Below are positions 12,919 to 26,565 of a DNA stretch of 64,000 nt, in pieces; within the stretch, counting starts at the first letter, position 1, and each line of letters begins with the position of its first letter. The DNA lies in assembly GCF_008831285.2 (NCBI RefSeq), contig NC_045139.1, forward strand, positions 31,097,706 through 31,161,705. Reading direction: 5' to 3'. The DNA comes from Nymphaea colorata (lineage: Eukaryota; Streptophyta; Magnoliopsida; Nymphaeales; Nymphaeaceae). The notes under the pieces were generated by a model. That model did not search any database and was not told the DNA's origin. It saw only the letters and a list, made by a program, of their open reading frames with translations. The position numbers and the translations under genes are program-made.

Positions 12919-15380
12919 TTGTATTAGGCCAGAGCCTCGCCATCATTTATCAAGGTCAGTGGTATGAGTGCAGACGGTGAGAAAGACTTCAGGGAAATTT
13001 ATGTGGGAAGGAAGGGATTTCATTTTACATGTGGTGGAAAAGCTTATTAGTGTGGAAGGCGATGAGAAATTTGCAGCTGGCTATCGAGCTGCGGAGGGCA
13101 ATGTGAGAGGGTCAAGGGCAGGGAGTGGGGCAGCAATCCTGATTACTTGACAACAAAGTTGCAACATTGTTTGCCTAGTGATAAACTATGTCAAGTGAAA
13201 GTGAGTGCTTCTAAATGGCTGTCGCACTCGTGTTGATGTTGGTGCTTTTCCAACACAGCACATTGGTCACACTGAGCTAAAACTGTCCATTTTAAATATG
13301 CACATAACTAAACTATCTTTAATACAAAAACTTTATATGTAAATATGGATAAATAAAGCTAATAAACAATTACATAACTATGCAATAAATTATTTATATA
13401 CATATATACGTATACATCCTCGCCACACCCGCACCAATTTTGTTTTTGAAAAATTGCTGCATTCGCACCCCGCACCACGCACCCATATGACATAGTGTAT
13501 AAATTGCACAGTTGCAGTCTCTTTTTGCGGTTAATTCTTTTTTTGTTGGTGTTCTGTATTTTTTTTTTGCAATAAAAGGAAAGGGACCCATCTCCCAGCG
13601 GATTTGCACCGGAATGTCCAAGAACTCACTCACGTAAAAGTACTGCAGATGTGAAAGGTTCTGAAGCGAAGGATTTTAAACTTCAATTAAAAACTTGATC
13701 ATGGTGTCGACTCGCTCTTATATGTTCAGTTTAAGTCAAGTTCCTTTTTCACTAAGTAATACTTGCACTCAAAAGGCTGACAGAAGAAATTGAGTCCTTT
13801 TCTCCATCAGTTTCCTTCATTACATCTTAAATATAAATCTTGTGTAATGGTAAATAGGCTTCTTCAGAGTGTATCTGATTGTCTTACAGTATGAAGAAGA
13901 TGATCTTTACACTGTACACAGTAAAAGTTTGGCAATCAAACGTAACGGCAGAATTTTTTTTCCTTTTCTCCACGAAAGGAAGACACGCAAAAGAGGAATT
14001 TATTCTCCACGAGATTTTTCTGTCCGTCTTAATTCCTAACAACATCGACACCTTTACCTCTTCTAGAAATGCAGTACTCCATTTGAGTTTAAAATAGTTT
14101 TCTTTCCACGACTTCCAAATGATCAGATGCTTTACCTTCATTATACAGATCTCCTCACCTTGATACATCTGATTGACCCACTTAAATCGTCTCTAATGCA
14201 ATTCCTGCATAGCTTGTAAAAATGCCTTGCAGACGTATCAAGGGCAACGGCAGTGATTTTATCATTTTAACTGGGGGCACAGGCAGAGCTCCAATTGACT
14301 TATCGTCTTATCCTCAGTGAAAATTTTTCTTGTAGCACTCAAAATTGCACCAGGCTGATCGAGGTCATTTCCAATGAGCTCACATTTCCTTTATGCGCTC
14401 ACTGTTTCCAACTATTGCATGAACATAGCTAGTATTCAGAGCTCCTTCCCTTAACCATCTAAAGTTTAGTACTTTATCTCGTTAAATTTTCCTCCTTTCT
14501 TATCTAACTGTTAATCTCCTCATGAATGTCGACCCAGATTCCTGAAGCATTTTTAAGGGACAAGCGGAAAGATTCTTGAATCGTCTGAAACAGAATTCTG
14601 AAGTATGTTAACCGATTTGCTCAATAATCCCCCAAGACATCGAGATTTCTACCTTTTCTTCTTGTAGCTTGCACTAAAATTTGATCGTTGGGCGGCCACC
14701 GGTTTGTATTAGCCATGATTGTTCGTTTGAATAGTAATGTCTGCAAAACAGGTAAATTAAGGACCTGTATTTGCAGAAGCGAGAGACGAATTGATGTCTG
14801 ACAGACAGTAGACTTTGCACCACCGAGGGGGATGATGAGACATGAAACATCGACCCGTTTAATAATGAGTTTGAACCTCATAACCCTTAAAACCAAGTCT
14901 CGCCCTTTTGTTGCCCACAGAATCCTATTTATTTTTCTAAAAAAGTCACATTTTCCGTTGTCCAGCTTTGCCGACGCTTCAATCATGATTACATTTATCA
15001 AATAACTTTTAAACCGCCAAGCGGCAAAACGAACACGCGTGAGCATTATATTTTATACGTAATTGACAAACTAAAATACATGATTATGTGATGTTTCGTT
15101 TGTAATGATCACACATGGTTCGCAGCCGACCGTCAAAGAAACCTCATTACATTACAGTTAAAAAATGGCAAACTTCAAAACTGCCAACGGCAAGAGCTCG
15201 TTCGCAAACAACGGGCGTCTTGGAGCTCTTCACACAGCAACAGCCTGAAACATAAGCGGACGCCGCTTTTCTTTCACCTTTCTTTTCGACCTTTTACTTT
15301 CTTAATGCTTAAGACTGTTCAAAGCTTCTATACATACAATGTAACACACTAAGAACCACAGACATCCATGCACTTGTGTT
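12919..15380. other. Intergenic region, no gene seen
   Basis: The region is AT-rich spacer between the LINE relic and the stop codon of the SLK2-type gene. An antisense open frame of 141 codons at 14621-15046 has no family signature. The last few hundred bases before 15381 probably include the SLK2 3' UTR, which lies on the minus strand. Confidence 0.55.
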
Positions 15381-16505
15381 TCAAGCCTTCCAGCCATAGC
15401 TCATGTCAGCTGGTTCGCCACTAAATATCCCATTTTCAGCAAATTCATGAGAAATATCCGGAACCAGGTCGGGCAGATGGAGGGTCTGAGACACATCCGG
15501 AGAGGACCTTAAATTAAAGGCAGCATTACCTCCAACATTCATCGGATTGCTTGCAGTACTCTTGAAACTATTGCTCCGGCTGGGTATCATACTGATAGCA
15601 TTGTTTGCTAAATTGCTGCTTCCGAACCCTGGCACGTTACCAGAACTACCTCTTGATGCCAAGATCGCTGACCCACTTGTTCCTGGAAAAGCATCGTCGA
15701 CTGCATTTACATTTGTACACTGCATGGGCGAGACCCCACTATTTTGCAATACATTCTGCATCATTTGCTGAAGTACATGGTGCTGTAAAGGCTGATTTTG
15801 TTGGGAAGGCTGGGGTTGTATTGTTTGAAGCAAGTTGGGATTCAGTGATGCTGGCTGAGCTGCAGATGATGAACCAGTGCTCCTCAGGGTCATGTTTTGC
15901 AAGGAAACAGGCACTGAAGATATGGGTCCTTGGAATTGAGATGATTGCGATGGAACTTGATTTGAACTGCCAAATAAAGAGGCATCCTGCGAAAGAACAT
16001 TCGAGTTTGAATTTATAGAACTCTGTCTCAATAGATTCTGGTACCCCGTCAATCCTACTCCAGGCGGGGTTGAGCCACACAACACTCCACTGCCCAGATG
16101 CGTGCTATTCGTGCGGTTGCTCAGACCAGAATTCATAGCCATCATTTTGGCCACAGAGGTTTGATCCGTTGCCAACCCTTGGCCCATCATCTGTTCCATC
16201 TTCAGACCAGAATTCATAGCCATCATTTTGGCCACAGAGGTTTGATCCGTTGCCAACCCCTGACCCATCATCTGTTCCATCTTCAGTTTCTTTGAAGTTG
16301 CAGCATGCCGAGGATAGCTCTTCAAACTTTCTGTAGTTAGCCAAAGAAAGGGAAAAAAAAGTCACATCCACAAAAACGTTTTCTGCATAAATGAGATACG
16401 ACTTGTTTTCTTTCAAAGGGAACATTCAAAGCCATCTGACATGGAAGAATGCCAGGTCATTGATCACATGAATTTTGAAATGATGCTTCAGTAACTCACA
16501 CACAC

Positions 16506-16541
<36 letters not shown>

Positions 16542-19500
16542 CATGAATGGATTGGTTCATTAGCAACACAGAATAGGAACAACAGGTTAGCCCGATATGG
16601 GCATTTTATTAGGGGGACATACTACCTATGCATGCATAAAGCCCACGCACAGAGACAGAGAGGGAGAGAGATTGGTACATTTACTCGACATATGGCTTTA
16701 TATGCATTTTGTAAAAAGGAACCACTTTATAATTGATTTAGCAGAGAAAATATATTAAATCAGACATTTACACAGTTTTTTCTTGATCAATTAAAAAAAA
16801 AAAAACTTCATATCACGTCAAAAACTTGAGAGTCAAGTTCATAATATCTTTTCGAAGCACACCATAGAAACAGCATTTTGCCTATATGTGCCTCCCAAGA
16901 ACCATGCCAGGGCTCCAACTGACAATCCTAAAAAATTACACACTAAAGAATATATATACACACACACCATAATTTTTGCTTGATTTAAGTACTTGGATGC
17001 AGAATGAATAAACTTATTCTGTACAAATTTTCAACGCTTCTGTTCATTTATAGACAACAGCTGACCCATTAAAATTTAAATTGTGGAAAAACATTTTGTT
17101 GTCATATTCTTTCTGCAATGGTTTAACAAAATAAGACCTAAGGAACAACCTTCCCTGTATGTAAGCATAATACAACATTCACTTACAAGGCAACTGACAC
17201 ATTTCCTTTGAAGAACCAATATCTGTTGACCACAACTATTTCCTTTAGCCGCTGCATATGGGGCCACATTAAACCTTTCGAAAACTTTATAAAGAAGGTT
17301 ATCCTGATCAATGACAAAACCTAGGCATTTTAACAGTGATTGCTTTGTGTAAGAAAACATATTCTTAACTGAAGACAATCTATAATTTTATCTCATTGAG
17401 ACTATGAAGGTTTATACTAATAAGTAGGAAGGTACCGACAAAGCAAACTATCTAACTCAACAAGATAATGTGTTCCCATAGAAGACAGTTGTAAACCTTA
17501 AAAATATGCAGACATACACACACCAGACATACATAGAAATGCATGCATTGGAATGAAAAGAAGAGAAAAATGGTAATATCAGCATGGCCACAAGATGTAT
17601 TACTCAAACCAAATTCAGAAACATTCAGAAAAGTCCATTCAGAAGGATCACACCTTGAATCACGTTTTTCAATGAAAAAATGATATTTCAAGTTATTGAA
17701 TTCTCAAACACTGTGGCCACCAATATTTTCAAGCCATCAAAGAACTACTTTTGTGAAAGCTGCAAAATGAAGAAAACACCATGGCAAAAGTGTACATGAA
17801 CCACAGGTAACAAAAGTATAGATAAACCATTTAGGCTGAGATATGCGACACTCCTTATGTTGCCACATCATAAGATGCACCAATACTACCAATGCATTAA
17901 GCATATATTTCACTTTTGGCTTTTGAAATTGAAATTACCAGAAAAACAAAATGCAACAGCAATGAGGAAGCTTACCAATTGGCCCACCCTTGTTCTCCTG
18001 ACAGAAGTCGATCAAATCCTTCATGCTGTTGACAACCTCTGATATCTGTTTGCAGTGACAGTAAGTACAAAAAACTTAAGATGGAAAGAGAAAGAGAGAG
18101 AGAGTTACCTGCAAGCACCGTATGTATCTCTTGGAAAATCCAAAGTCATTGAGTGCCTGTGACTCCAGTACCCTTGCAAGTTGATTTCCTGCTTCCACAA
18201 ACCTAAAAGAATACACCATCTTGAAGTTCTCCCTTCCCTATGAAGTTACATTCAATATACTAAGGATGAATAGATCCCAACACTATTATCACTCACATGT
18301 CACAATTAGTCTGTAAATCCTGAAGTGGAAGCCCTGAAGAACCACTTTCAGATACAGCAGTTTGATATTTCTGTGTAGCCTGTAGTAACTGATGCACCTG
18401 GAAAAGTTGAGAGAGACCAAAGTCAGGAAGCAAGGCGTTCATATGGCCACTGTGCATAAACATGAAATCATAAAACTTTTTACAAAATGACCACCTAAAT
18501 GGACAGGATGATAAAACAATTTGACAAATGTGATTTTCATAGTACTGTGCTTACAAAAACAAAGTTGTAACTACGTTACTCTGATACCTAAGAAGGAAAA
18601 TCAAAAGGCATAGTAAATCAATAACACATCTAATTGGATTTGGCGGTCTAGAAAACCTTGATTTTATTTTAAACAGCATGCTTGCAAGCACAATTTTAAC
18701 AATGCATTTTACCTCTGTCTATGCCATTAAACTGAGTCAATGCGTTGTCCATTGGCCAAGAGCACACCATTCACATTTATATATATACACACACACACAC
18801 ACATGCATGGCATCTTAGGTATAATGTGTGCATAATCACTTAGTAGTTCGTCCAGCATCAACATAACAGTTCTCAAATGCACAAAGATTGCGGACACAAT
18901 CAATATTTTGCCCTCAGATTCAGCTTTCCCAGTTTATGATCATCATCACTTATTTTGTATAAGTTTGTTTCCTTTTCCATTTTAATCTTGTTATCAATTA
19001 CTTTGCCAGTTCAAGTTGATGATCTTGATGTGGGAGGAACTTTTTGTATTATGAATACTTTTAACTTTTCAGAAATCCATAATGTTGTTCTACATAATGT
19101 GTTTGCTAATGGTCTAATTATGTAAACTAAATTGTAATGTCCTATCCTATGCCAAAGTGCACCACCAGGGCCATGCAAACACCACGTGTGTAAACACAGA
19201 CGTGTCCTAGCCCATTTGCCATCCATCCCCACCTAGAACACTCTCACTTGAGTGCACCTCCCTAAACACTCATGAACACATGCACACACTATGCACCCAA
19301 CCGTGCAGGCGTGTACACATACAGCGACACCCCATGAAGACAAGCATGTGTGGATGTACACAGATACACACACCATTCCATGGTCTTCCTCACCTTATCT
19401 GGCTAATCCCAGCAATCTGATGATTCTGATCTGTCTTTATCAATGCTTAAATTTAAAAAGCAATCTAAGATGAAAGCAGCATGTGGATCAAACATATTAC

Positions 19501-22500
19501 TCCAGCTTGTGAAAAATACTGAAATGCATATGAAGCAGAAAACACCAACAAAGGGCAAATAATATTGGACTGACAAGGCTACTATCAAGAACGATAACTG
19601 TTGGGAAGTACTAAGCTTACAAAGACGATGGCTTGAAATATGCACAAAATGTTAAATCATCCATGTGGTCCCACTCAATATGACTGATACAGAGAGAAGA
19701 AGATCCATCTAGAACATAGTGAAGACTGAAGAAGATGAAAGTGGAAGCATTTGGGTGGTAGAACAGTTCAGGACACATATCATTGACCTTTTTTTTTTTT
19801 TGTTATTTTTCCTTTTCTCAGAAACAAATATTGCATCTACGTTTTAAAGGCTTAAAGCTTCAGACTACAGCACTTTACACCTTTACATTCTGACTTATAG
19901 TCCAGTAACCTATAGCACTTGTACAACTTTGCAGCCATTCTTTATGCTTCACGGCTGTTACATGTTTATTTCCAAATTGTATTTATTTTTTTACAACTAG
20001 ATAAAGAGTTGACAATTTGATGTTATCCTACTTTATTACTTTCAGTTATCTTTTCAATTCTAAGATCTGCTATCACTTTTATTCGGTTTCATCTTTAATA
20101 GTTTTATTCAATTTCTTCAATTTAATGAGATCTCCTGAGGGAAAAACCTAGTTAGAAACATCTCAGATGGTTATCAAGATGCAGCAGATGACAAATTTGA
20201 TTAATACAATATACAGTCACATTACGAAACTCCTTGGTCATATCCAGCACATCTTATGTTTAAAATTGTAAATATAGAACCAGAAATGAGAAAACATATT
20301 TCCCTTCATGTGAGAAAAAATGCACACAATTTAACACATTCTTTTTGTTTTCGGTGGAATCACATGATCAAATATTTGCGAGAAAAACTTCACATAATAA
20401 TTTATGTGGTTCATATTGGCATATAAGACATGTTAAACTGTTGATAATAAACCACAAGCAACCCATTTATAGATAATTTGTGTGCTTAGGAGTTCCTAAT
20501 GATTGAATAAATTAAGATTGTACCATTAAGAACAAACTACAAAGTAAGTGAACAACACATTGTTGCTTGAATTGCATGAACAGATGCAATATACGTGAAA
20601 ATGATAAGGAAGCATTGGTACCTGAGGTGTTACTAGTCTACGAAGCAAAAACTCCTCATGACGCCTAGCACAAAATTCCCACGACAATATCTGGAAAAAA
20701 AAAAAAAAGAAAAAAAAAAGAAATCATCACAGGGTAATAGATACAGGATCTGGAGATTGACTAAAAAAGAGTACCATCTTCGATGTTGCTAGCAATCAGA
20801 GTTGTTCCAGTTAAAAGGGTAAAAGAAATTACAGAGCAGGACTTACTTCTAAATAAATATATGACTTTGGAAATTATTCCTTAAAAGATTTAGCATTCAA
20901 AAATAATGAAAACATGAACTTAATATACTATCTAGAAGGTACTTACCTTCATATCAGGACCGAAAACAATGCGAAGACGGCCTTCACGGATGACCCGGAG
21001 CTTTTCATAGACACTCTGTTGGATAGCTTTTGAACACTCCAGCAACATAATCCCAGATGGAAGTCTGTGTTCCTGAGGCATATCCACAAACAACAGCTCA
21101 TCTAGAACACCACTATCAAACTTTATTTTGTTGAGCCTAGGAAGCACCTCAACGGTAGTTTCTGCTCCATATCCAAAAGAAAGTGGTTTCAATGAACCAG
21201 TTATGGACATAGACTTTAAATGGGAAATGAACTCTTTAACACTTGTTCAATCCCAATGAACATCATAGAGGAATGTTTGCAGATATATTATGACATATAA
21301 ACACTCATCAGGAATCAGAAAAATGAGCAAAAGAACCACAAGAGCCATATATACTAACATCCATTTTTACAACAAACGTCAGTACTGTAGTGCCATTGAC
21401 CATATTCACGTAAGAAATATACACACCAGAATAAATATACAACATATTGTCATGCCTTGTCAGAAACCATCTCACATCCCAAAATTGGCCATGGGATTTT
21501 CACAAACCAATCATTCTTCAATTTTCTTCCTTTGCAGACTTTAACCAAGCAAAACAACAATTTTACCAAGCCAACTAGACCTAAGAAACAGGAATTATCA
21601 TTTCCGACCTGTTATGCACCAGTACTGTGCATAAACTGATACTTTACTGATTCACAATGTAAAATAATAATCAGATCTGAACCCCAGTCAACAAATAATA
21701 GTGACACAAATGTCAACTGAATGAAAGGCATTTTAGGGGAGGTCACAAGCCCAAATTTTAGGATGGGCCCATGCGTAGTTCTAGGTGCACAAGGGTAGAT
21801 GATTTTGCCATGTCATGGACCTCTGATGTTACTTTAATGGGATCCAGCAGACCACAGTGCAGGCCTAATTTGAGGGTCAAAGGTTGACTAAAACCAGGTC
21901 TTGCCTCAGCCATACAACCTAGGCCTTGGGTAAGATATGTTTGATCTCCTTTCCTTGAATTAACTGGTTCTTCCAAGAGTAACTCAAGCCTAGAATATGA
22001 AGACCAAAAAATGTGTCTCCATGTGAATTTAGATACTAGAGACTACAAATTTCAAGAAAATACATCTATGCAACTGTCAAGAGCAGAAGAAAATGGTGCA
22101 ACAATATGAAGCCTAAAAGCAGAAGAGAAGAAAATCATAATGGGATCACAGTTCATAGATAGAGTTAGAGCTGGATGTACAAACCAAATCCTTTCCCTGA
22201 TTTAGAACCACAAATCTCACACTGCCATGTGTCCTGAAAATGAACGAAACAGAATATCTAGTGATAACCCAGAACTACACCCTGGTCAAGATGTTTCAAA
22301 CAGAAGCTATATAATTTTTTCAAGAACTAATATATATTGCGAATGTTCAGATATTGAACTAGTACATATAAGTCTAACATGGTAGACAAAATATTCTAAA
22401 GAAACTACAAGATATCAGGACCAAAACACTGACCATTGCTGATTGTGGAAACACACCAAGCGTATTTTGTCCCATATTATCATATGCCGATAAGCACCAC

Positions 22501-23939
22501 CTTTTCTTAGCATGTGGTGCAAAATATTCTGCCACAAATTTTCTCCAGTAAAGAATGTTATTGTCCTGAAGAAGATAAGAGAACCATTAGTAAGCCACTA
22601 GCCATTTAAACAGTAAGTTCTCAAACTTACATACGAAAACTAATCAAAATTCCCAGAGGACGTAACGTTTCTTTAACTGCAAAATCAGCTTCATACATAA
22701 AACTGCAGTAATAGATGATCACGCTTATAATCCTTCACTGAGAAATTCATTTTAGAAACAAATATAATGGGTAACATACAGGTGGTCTTTGGCGTTGATG
22801 AAATATGTATTTCATAAGCCGGAGAGCACAAGCACCACTTTCATATGGTCGCTTCACACCAGATATTTGCGGTATATTTTGCTGTTGCAGGTGATGGTGC
22901 AACTGCTGTGGTTGCTGCTGCTGCTGCTGCAGATGGGTTCGTTGCATTGGTGTCATGCACTGCAGTAACTGCTGCTGGTGTAACTGATGCCGCTGCAGAA
23001 GCCTCTGCTGCTGAAGCATTGCCTGTATGTGAGGGCTAAGCCCCTGTAGTTGAACAGAATCTTGCCGCTGGATCTGAGGTACCAGTCCCGCATCTGATCT
23101 TTGGAGAAACTGTTGAATGAGATGCTGCTGCAGCAGATCATCTTGCCGTGCATCAAGCCTGCACTTCTGGATCTGGTTATGTTGGGCCAGCATGCTTTTG
23201 GGATCCTGATTAAATGCACCAAGCGCCTGTCCAGCAAGCTGCATCATGGATTGCTGGTTGACATAAGGTATCGGATGGTTTCCTGGTTGAGAGATTGCTC
23301 CCGGGACCTGAATCATTGGGGAAACAACCTGGTGCTGAGATAACTGCTGTGTTGTTAGTGAAGTTGCTGAAGAAGCCCTTTGCTGCTGCCTCTGTTGCAA
23401 CTGATGAGAATTCTGTTCTTGTTGGGATTCCATTCTATTAACAGAAGAACCGCTCTGCTGCACGATGGATGATCCTTCCACAATTGAAGATCCGGAGATG
23501 CTTATGTTGCCCGATGAAAATGACATAGGCGAGGCGGGAAGCCGCATGTACGAGTCAGCATTGATGCTGGCACTTCTCTGAAGATGGGCGCCTCCAGATA
23601 GTGCAGAATTGGCATCAGTGACTAATGAGCTGGCTCCAACACTAGGTCCAGAATTTCCTCCGCTGTTCAATACACGGTTCATGTCACCTTCGGCAGGTCC
23701 AGGGTTTCCCCTTCCAGTGCCAACGGTTGACACAGACGAGTTCCCGAAATTAGGGTATACTTGGGAGCTAGCAGCACACTGGACGTGGTCGTCTCCTTGA
23801 AAGAAAATGCCTGAAAAGGATGAAGTTTGTCCTGGACCTCCGGACACCCGAGGCGGAACCGCTGAGGGCACCGCCACCGGCTGCTTGCCGGAATCCAGAT
23901 AGCTATCCAATGCCAGCCTAACTTTCTCTTTTTCAACCC
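15381..23939 (-). CDS. SLK2: SEUSS-like transcriptional co-regulator, SLK2 type
   Basis: Family role: a nuclear adaptor that works with LEUNIG-type co-repressors in embryo, meristem and floral patterning. Coding exons in transcript order are about 23939-22780, 22565-22434, 22233-22185, 21161-20947, 20690-20622, 18397-18297, 18202-18109, 18045-17976 and 16330-15381. All borders are GT-AG and the frame is kept throughout. Diagnostic blocks are SGIFFQGDD, GASSLVTDANSALSGG, RLPASPMSFSSGNISISGSS, a long Gln-rich region, then the LIM-binding-like domain (ILYWRKFVAEYFAPHAKKRW, VLPRLNKIKFDSGVLDELLF, DFGFSKRYIRCLQISEVVNS) and a Gln/Ser-rich tail ending MSYGWKA. The product is about 920 residues, longer than Arabidopsis SLK2. 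Oddities: no in-frame ATG exists before 23682, so the start is unresolved and the upper limit given is a candidate splice acceptor; and exon 9 carries an 81-bp tandem duplication. SLK2 fits better than SEUSS itself because of the GIFFQGDD beginning. Confidence 0.9.
16121..16282 (-). repeat. 81-bp in-frame tandem duplication in the last SLK2 exon
   Basis: Two adjacent 81-bp units (16121-16201 and 16202-16282) differ at two positions. Each encodes the same 27 residues, beginning KMEQMMGQGLATDQTS and ending MMAMNSGL. Relatives have a single MEQ...PPDR...L segment at this place, so one unit is a recent gain that keeps the frame. Confidence 0.92.
16331..17975 (-). other. SLK2 intron 8 (1.6 kb)
   Basis: This intron joins the phase-1 donor after the GGPI codons to the acceptor before the SLKSYPRH codons. 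It contains the (AC)n-(GT)n-(AT)n microsatellite at 16497-16541 and no other recognisable feature. Confidence 0.75.
16497..16541. repeat. (AC)n-(GT)n-(AT)n compound microsatellite
   Basis: A short CA run, a CACGTGTG junction, a GT run and then an AT run lie inside an SLK2 intron. The CA/TG halves form an inverted repeat. Confidence 0.9.
18398..20621 (-). other. SLK2 intron 5 (2.2 kb)
   Basis: This is the largest SLK2 intron, between the exon ending LLRRLVTPQ and the exon starting VHQLLQATQ. It holds an AC microsatellite at about 18779-18803 and a CA/CAC-rich low-complexity patch at about 19150-19380. No gene is seen within it. Confidence 0.75.
18779..18803. repeat. (AT)n-(AC)n microsatellite
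   Basis: A short TA run followed by an AC run, within an SLK2 intron. Confidence 0.88.
22870..23450 (-). repeat. CAG/CAA-rich poly-glutamine coding tract in SLK2
   Basis: On the coding strand this part of the first SLK2 coding exon is dominated by CAG and CAA codons, including runs of six to eight glutamines. This matches the Gln-rich region of SEUSS-family proteins. It creates artefactual open frames (Ala/Val-rich) on the opposite strand. Confidence 0.85.
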
Positions 23940-24684
23940 CTAAAAGATTCAATAATTCAACCGAAAGCCTTCTAGAATGATCATGCAATAAACTAACACC
24001 ACCGCAAAATCGTAGTGCTCCACGAAGAACCACACCAGTCACAAGTATCCCCAAAAGAATTCAGTGTGTTCAATAAAACACATAGAAACCCCCCCAGCTC
24101 AAGCGATCCCTTATACTCAAGCTCGATCACTCTATCCCCACAGCACTGCACATGTACAGTCCATGTCAAGAACCCAAATGTCAAAAAAAGGAAAGAAAAA
24201 ACACAGCAACAGACACACCAGGAAAAGAAGCGGGCCGAAGACAAACCTCAAAAATAACCAACAAGGAGAAGAACAAGACCGACTCACCGAGGCCCTTCTC
24301 AGAAAAGCCCTAAAACAATCAAATATCATCGAAATTCAGCACTAAATGCGCGATCAACGCCCAAATTTCAGAAGAGAAAGGAGGAAAACCTAATTGCCAT
24401 CCAACAAAGGCAACCTAGACGAAATTTCAAATCCAAGAAAAAGAAAGACAAAACAACATTTCGGTTTCCACCCCTAAAAACTGGATCAAAAACGGCCGAT
24501 CGAAGCCTCAACTTTACAAAACAGAATTAGGAAGAAACAAAAGGAGCACCAAGAATTTCGAGTTTACCTCAGTTCCTTCGCAACGAAGAAATGACCTGGT
24601 GAAAAACTAAAACACAAAAACATCAAAATAAGAAGCTTTCCTCCTCCCCGCCGCTGCATTCCCCGCGGCCTCCTCCCCTCGGCC
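23940..24684 (-). other. Probable 5' leader of SLK2, with candidate leader introns
   Basis: This is GC-moderate sequence upstream of the SLK2 coding exon. On the minus strand there are donor-like sites at 24567 (GAG|GTAAAC) and about 24287 (CTCG|GTGAGT), and an acceptor-like TTTTAG ending at 23940. Leader introns are therefore likely. A short ATG frame at about 24329 ends at the second donor in phase 0, but it does not join the SLK2 frame through any acceptor I could find. Confidence 0.45.
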
Positions 24685-24691
24685 CTTTATA
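24685..24691 (-). promoter_or_regulatory. candidate TATA box for SLK2
   Basis: The minus strand reads TATAAAG, followed by GC-rich sequence. A transcription start about 30 bases further on would precede the leader described at 23940-24684. The call rests on motif and position only. Confidence 0.45.
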
Positions 24692-26507
24692 CTGTGGAGG
24701 GAGGTGAGTTAGTCGCGGGAACTGCAGCGACCGGCTACAACCATCGACCGGCTCCTCGGCGACGGGCTATCGCCGGTACCGCCTCGAAAGCGCGCGAGAC
24801 GTCGAGGTCGCATACGTGCATCAGACGGCGGAGATTGCGTCACCGTACGATCACCGCCTTAGATCTCGACACGTCGCCGATTCCCATTGGCTGGATTTTT
24901 TCAGTGGAAAAAAATTGGATGTAAGCGTTTGAGGATACGAAGCTGACGATGATCCTCCGTCTGCTTTCCAAACTCGGCAGAGGAGAGAGAGTGAGAAGGG
25001 GGCCCCTGTAAGAGCGAGAAAGTCTCTTCCGCCCCGGACAATTCACGCATTCCACGTTCATGCCCCTTCCCTTTTTCCCTGGGTTAATGACTCGGTCGGG
25101 TTTGGACCGGTTCGCCTCAATCGATGAGCGAATGCAGAATCGTATCGCTTTACCGAATAAATGTCAAGTGAGACTCACTAGAAAGATGCCACAAGATAAA
25201 CGAATATATAAATATATATATATCAAGGAAGCATCCTCCATATATTTTTATATCCTAACAAACACTCATATAAATTAATAAACCAAATATTTAAAGAAAT
25301 TAATTAAATGTAAAGGAAACTTGAGCCAGCCTATATGTGGCTCAGGAGGGATACTTATATGTGTATCGGCAGATGACGTTATGAGGTTGAATCGGTCTAT
25401 CCGAGCCAATATGGCGATTCGGGTCCAATGGAAGCCTGTTTTTGGGCACACCGTATCGAGTAAAGGGCCAGTACGCAACGAACCAACTGGTATTAAACAA
25501 TCTTTTCAACTTACCACTTAGCAAAAATAGATATTAGAAAAATTTACAGGAAGCCCCCCTGATGAAAAGATTAATAATAAATAGGTGCGCACGTTATCGA
25601 ATACATCAAATTATGCGCCTAACTTTTTAAATTTACAAACAACCACCCCTTGAAGAGAATCTACTAGATAAGCAAATAAATTATGCATTTACCTCTTCCA
25701 ACCAAGATTATTTGAAAAACGAAAGGCAAGTCAACGCATCATCCTTCAGGGTTTATAGTAATTCTTTCATTTTTTAATTTAATGTCGCTTTGGGGCAAAT
25801 ATATAATTTATTTGGCTGTTTTGATTTTTTTTTAAAGAGTATGGATGTTTGTAAATTCCTTTTTTATGCTTTTGATAAGGTAAGTGCCCATTTGTTACTC
25901 TCGCCCTGTTGTTCAGATTCTTTGTAATCTTTTTTCTTTTTTTTTTAAGATTAATAAGGTGTAATTTGATGGCACATATTATTTAGGTTTTAAAATTAAC
26001 TGTTTTGCTTTAGTGCATAAATAGGATTCCAGTGCCTTCGAAATTTGCAAAAGGACATTCTTCATTCCATATTATTATCCTTGTAAGATATTAACGAGTG
26101 GATGGGATGTTTTAAGCTTTGAACTATGATAACTAAAGGAAACTCCTTTCGGCGTGAAATCTCTAAAAGATAATCTTAGCCTCCAACATTTGACGTGTTT
26201 GCATAGGGGCTTAGATGAAACCGCATTTTTAAAAAATATTTCAATTCCAATTTTTAAAGTGTAATTGCACTGCAACGAGTTTATTATTTGAGAGAACTAA
26301 GTTGGGATTGGAATAGTTTATATACTGTTCATGCTTTAGATTGGATATGGAGAAATTTCATCGTGTAAATTTTTTACTACACGTTAAATTCTTTCTGTGC
26401 TCTTGAAAAACAATTTGGCTTCCATATTTTCAATTTATTTTCTATCATTTGATATCGTTAGAATTAACTGCCGATGTTATTATTATTAAATTTAGTATAC
26501 AAGGTTT

Positions 26508-26508
<1 letters not shown>

Positions 26509-26540
<32 letters not shown>

Positions 26541-26565
26541 ATGTATATGGAGAGAGAGAGAGAGA
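26509..26565. repeat. (AT)n-(GT)n-(GA)n compound microsatellite
   Basis: Successive runs of AT, GT, ATGTATATGG and GA are directly visible. Confidence 0.9.

Noticed and set aside
14621-15046. Open frame of 141 codons on the minus strand
   Set aside because: No recognisable motif. Random open length is plausible, and no supporting splice sites were found.
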